From Weeksellaceae bacterium (GTDB lineage: Bacteria; Bacteroidota; Bacteroidia; Flavobacteriales; Weeksellaceae), in assembly GCA_028694715.1 (NCBI GenBank), contig JAQVKJ010000040.1, positions 1 to 8,360 on the forward strand: a stretch of DNA of 8,360 nucleotides. The letters are read 5' to 3'. The notes beneath the pieces were generated by a model. That model saw only the letters and a list, made by a program, of their open reading frames with translations. It was not told where the DNA came from and searched no databases. Position numbers and translations under genes: made by a program. Shown here one piece after another: positions 7,950-8,360 of this stretch; the first letter of the stretch is position 1; each line of letters opens with the position of its first letter.

Positions 7950-7981
7950 AAAATGCTCCTCAATCTGATTGGGAGCATTTT
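7950..7981 (-). terminator. Terminator-like hairpin between CBS-like gene and alpha-oxoamine synthase gene
   Basis: AAAATGCTCC (7950-7959) pairs perfectly with GGAGCATTTT (7972-7981). The loop holds an inner CAAT-CTG-ATTG hairpin (7961-7971). On the minus strand it lies about 32 bases after the CBS-like stop codon, and the stem ends in four T's, so it fits an intrinsic terminator or attenuator for that gene. It sits 33 bases before the alpha-oxoamine synthase ATG. The T tract is short, so partial read-through is plausible. Confidence 0.7.
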
Positions 7982-8013
7982 CTGTGAAATTAATTTTATT
8001 TACAATGATATTC

Positions 8014-8360
8014 TCATATCAATTTTTCAACATGTTGCACTGTGGCATTTGATTCCAAGCCGTTCAGACGACTGTTGGTAAATCCTTGTTCTTTCATCCA
8101 TTCGTCGCTGAACACCTTCGTTATGTATCTTGAACCGTGGTCTGGAAATATCAAAACAACTTTGTCACTTTCTTTGAATTCACCGTTCATTTGTTTGTAT
8201 GCTTGTACTACCGCACCACTTGTATATCCACCCATAATTCCTTCTTTCAGAGCGATTTCACGGGTTCTGTAGGCACTTTCTTCGTCAGTTACCTTAATGA
8301 ATTTATCGATGATGTCGAAATCGGTGGCCTCAGGAACCAGATTTTTTCCCAATCCTTCGA
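8014..8360 (-). CDS. Cystathionine-beta-synthase-like PLP enzyme, 3' part only; possible cysteate synthase (CapA-like)
   Basis: C-terminal 114 residues of a fold-type II PLP beta-replacement enzyme; the gene continues beyond the right edge, so the start and the PLP-binding Lys are not visible. Numbered from the first visible codon, it shows [10 protein letters not shown] (1-10), the cofactor-side glycine/serine motif GGYTSGA (43-49), FPDHGSRY (71-78), and DEWMKEQGF (85-93), all matching the end of the CBS catalytic domain. Only about 21 residues follow, ending VEKLI. The tandem CBS (Bateman) domains of true S-adenosylmethionine-regulated cystathionine beta-synthase are therefore absent. A TTG at 8352 could be read as a start but lies inside the conserved domain and is rejected. 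Known CapA cysteate synthases are CBS relatives that use O-phosphoserine and sulfite. The adjacent alpha-oxoamine synthase supports that role here, but cysteine synthase or cystathionine beta-synthase remain possible. Confidence 0.88.
   Translation of the reverse strand, partial: EGLGKNLVPEATDFDIIDKFIKVTDEESAYRTREIALKEGIMGGYTSGAVVQAYKQMNGEFKESDKVVLIFPDHGSRYITKVFSDEWMKEQGFTNSRLNGLESNATVQHVEKLI

Noticed and set aside
8350..8352. TTG as a possible start codon for the CBS-like gene
   Set aside because: The reading frame stays open to the window edge, and the residues upstream (E-G) continue the conserved CBS-family motif. The gene is cut by the edge rather than starting here.

Overview
The window looks like ordinary chromosomal DNA from a member of the phylum Bacteroidota. 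The base composition is AT-rich. Start codons are preceded by A-rich stretches rather than Shine-Dalgarno sequences. One gene upstream region carries a TAnnTTTG-type -7 promoter element. The TonB-family protein has the FxFENRNKAYGAY N-terminus typical of this phylum. Genus and species cannot be read from the sequence. No mobile element, rRNA, tRNA or CRISPR array is visible, and no gap between genes exceeds 225 bases.

Layout from left to right: a TonB-family energy transducer on the minus strand (34-933); a 225-base divergent intergenic region with a perfect 16-bp palindrome (997-1012); then three plus-strand genes, replicative helicase dnaB (1159-2739), a monofunctional proline dehydrogenase (2828-4000) and the primosomal helicase priA (4122-6581). 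A strong hairpin terminator (6605-6639) lies between priA and the convergent minus-strand gene. That gene is an alpha-oxoamine synthase of the serine palmitoyltransferase / KBL / AONS type (6657-7916). Upstream of it on the same strand, after a second terminator-like hairpin (7950-7981), is the 3' part of a cystathionine-beta-synthase-like PLP enzyme that runs off the right edge (8014-8360).

Two functional themes stand out. dnaB and priA encode partners in replication: PriA recognises stalled forks and directs reloading of the replicative helicase. They are split by an unrelated proline catabolism gene. On the right, a CBS-like beta-replacement enzyme with no room for C-terminal CBS (Bateman) domains sits beside an alpha-oxoamine synthase. 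This matches the capnine (sulfonolipid) gene pair of gliding Bacteroidota, in which CapA makes cysteate from O-phosphoserine and sulfite and CapB condenses cysteate with a fatty acyl thioester. The CapA/CapB assignment is an inference from family and context. It is the most interesting reading of the window.
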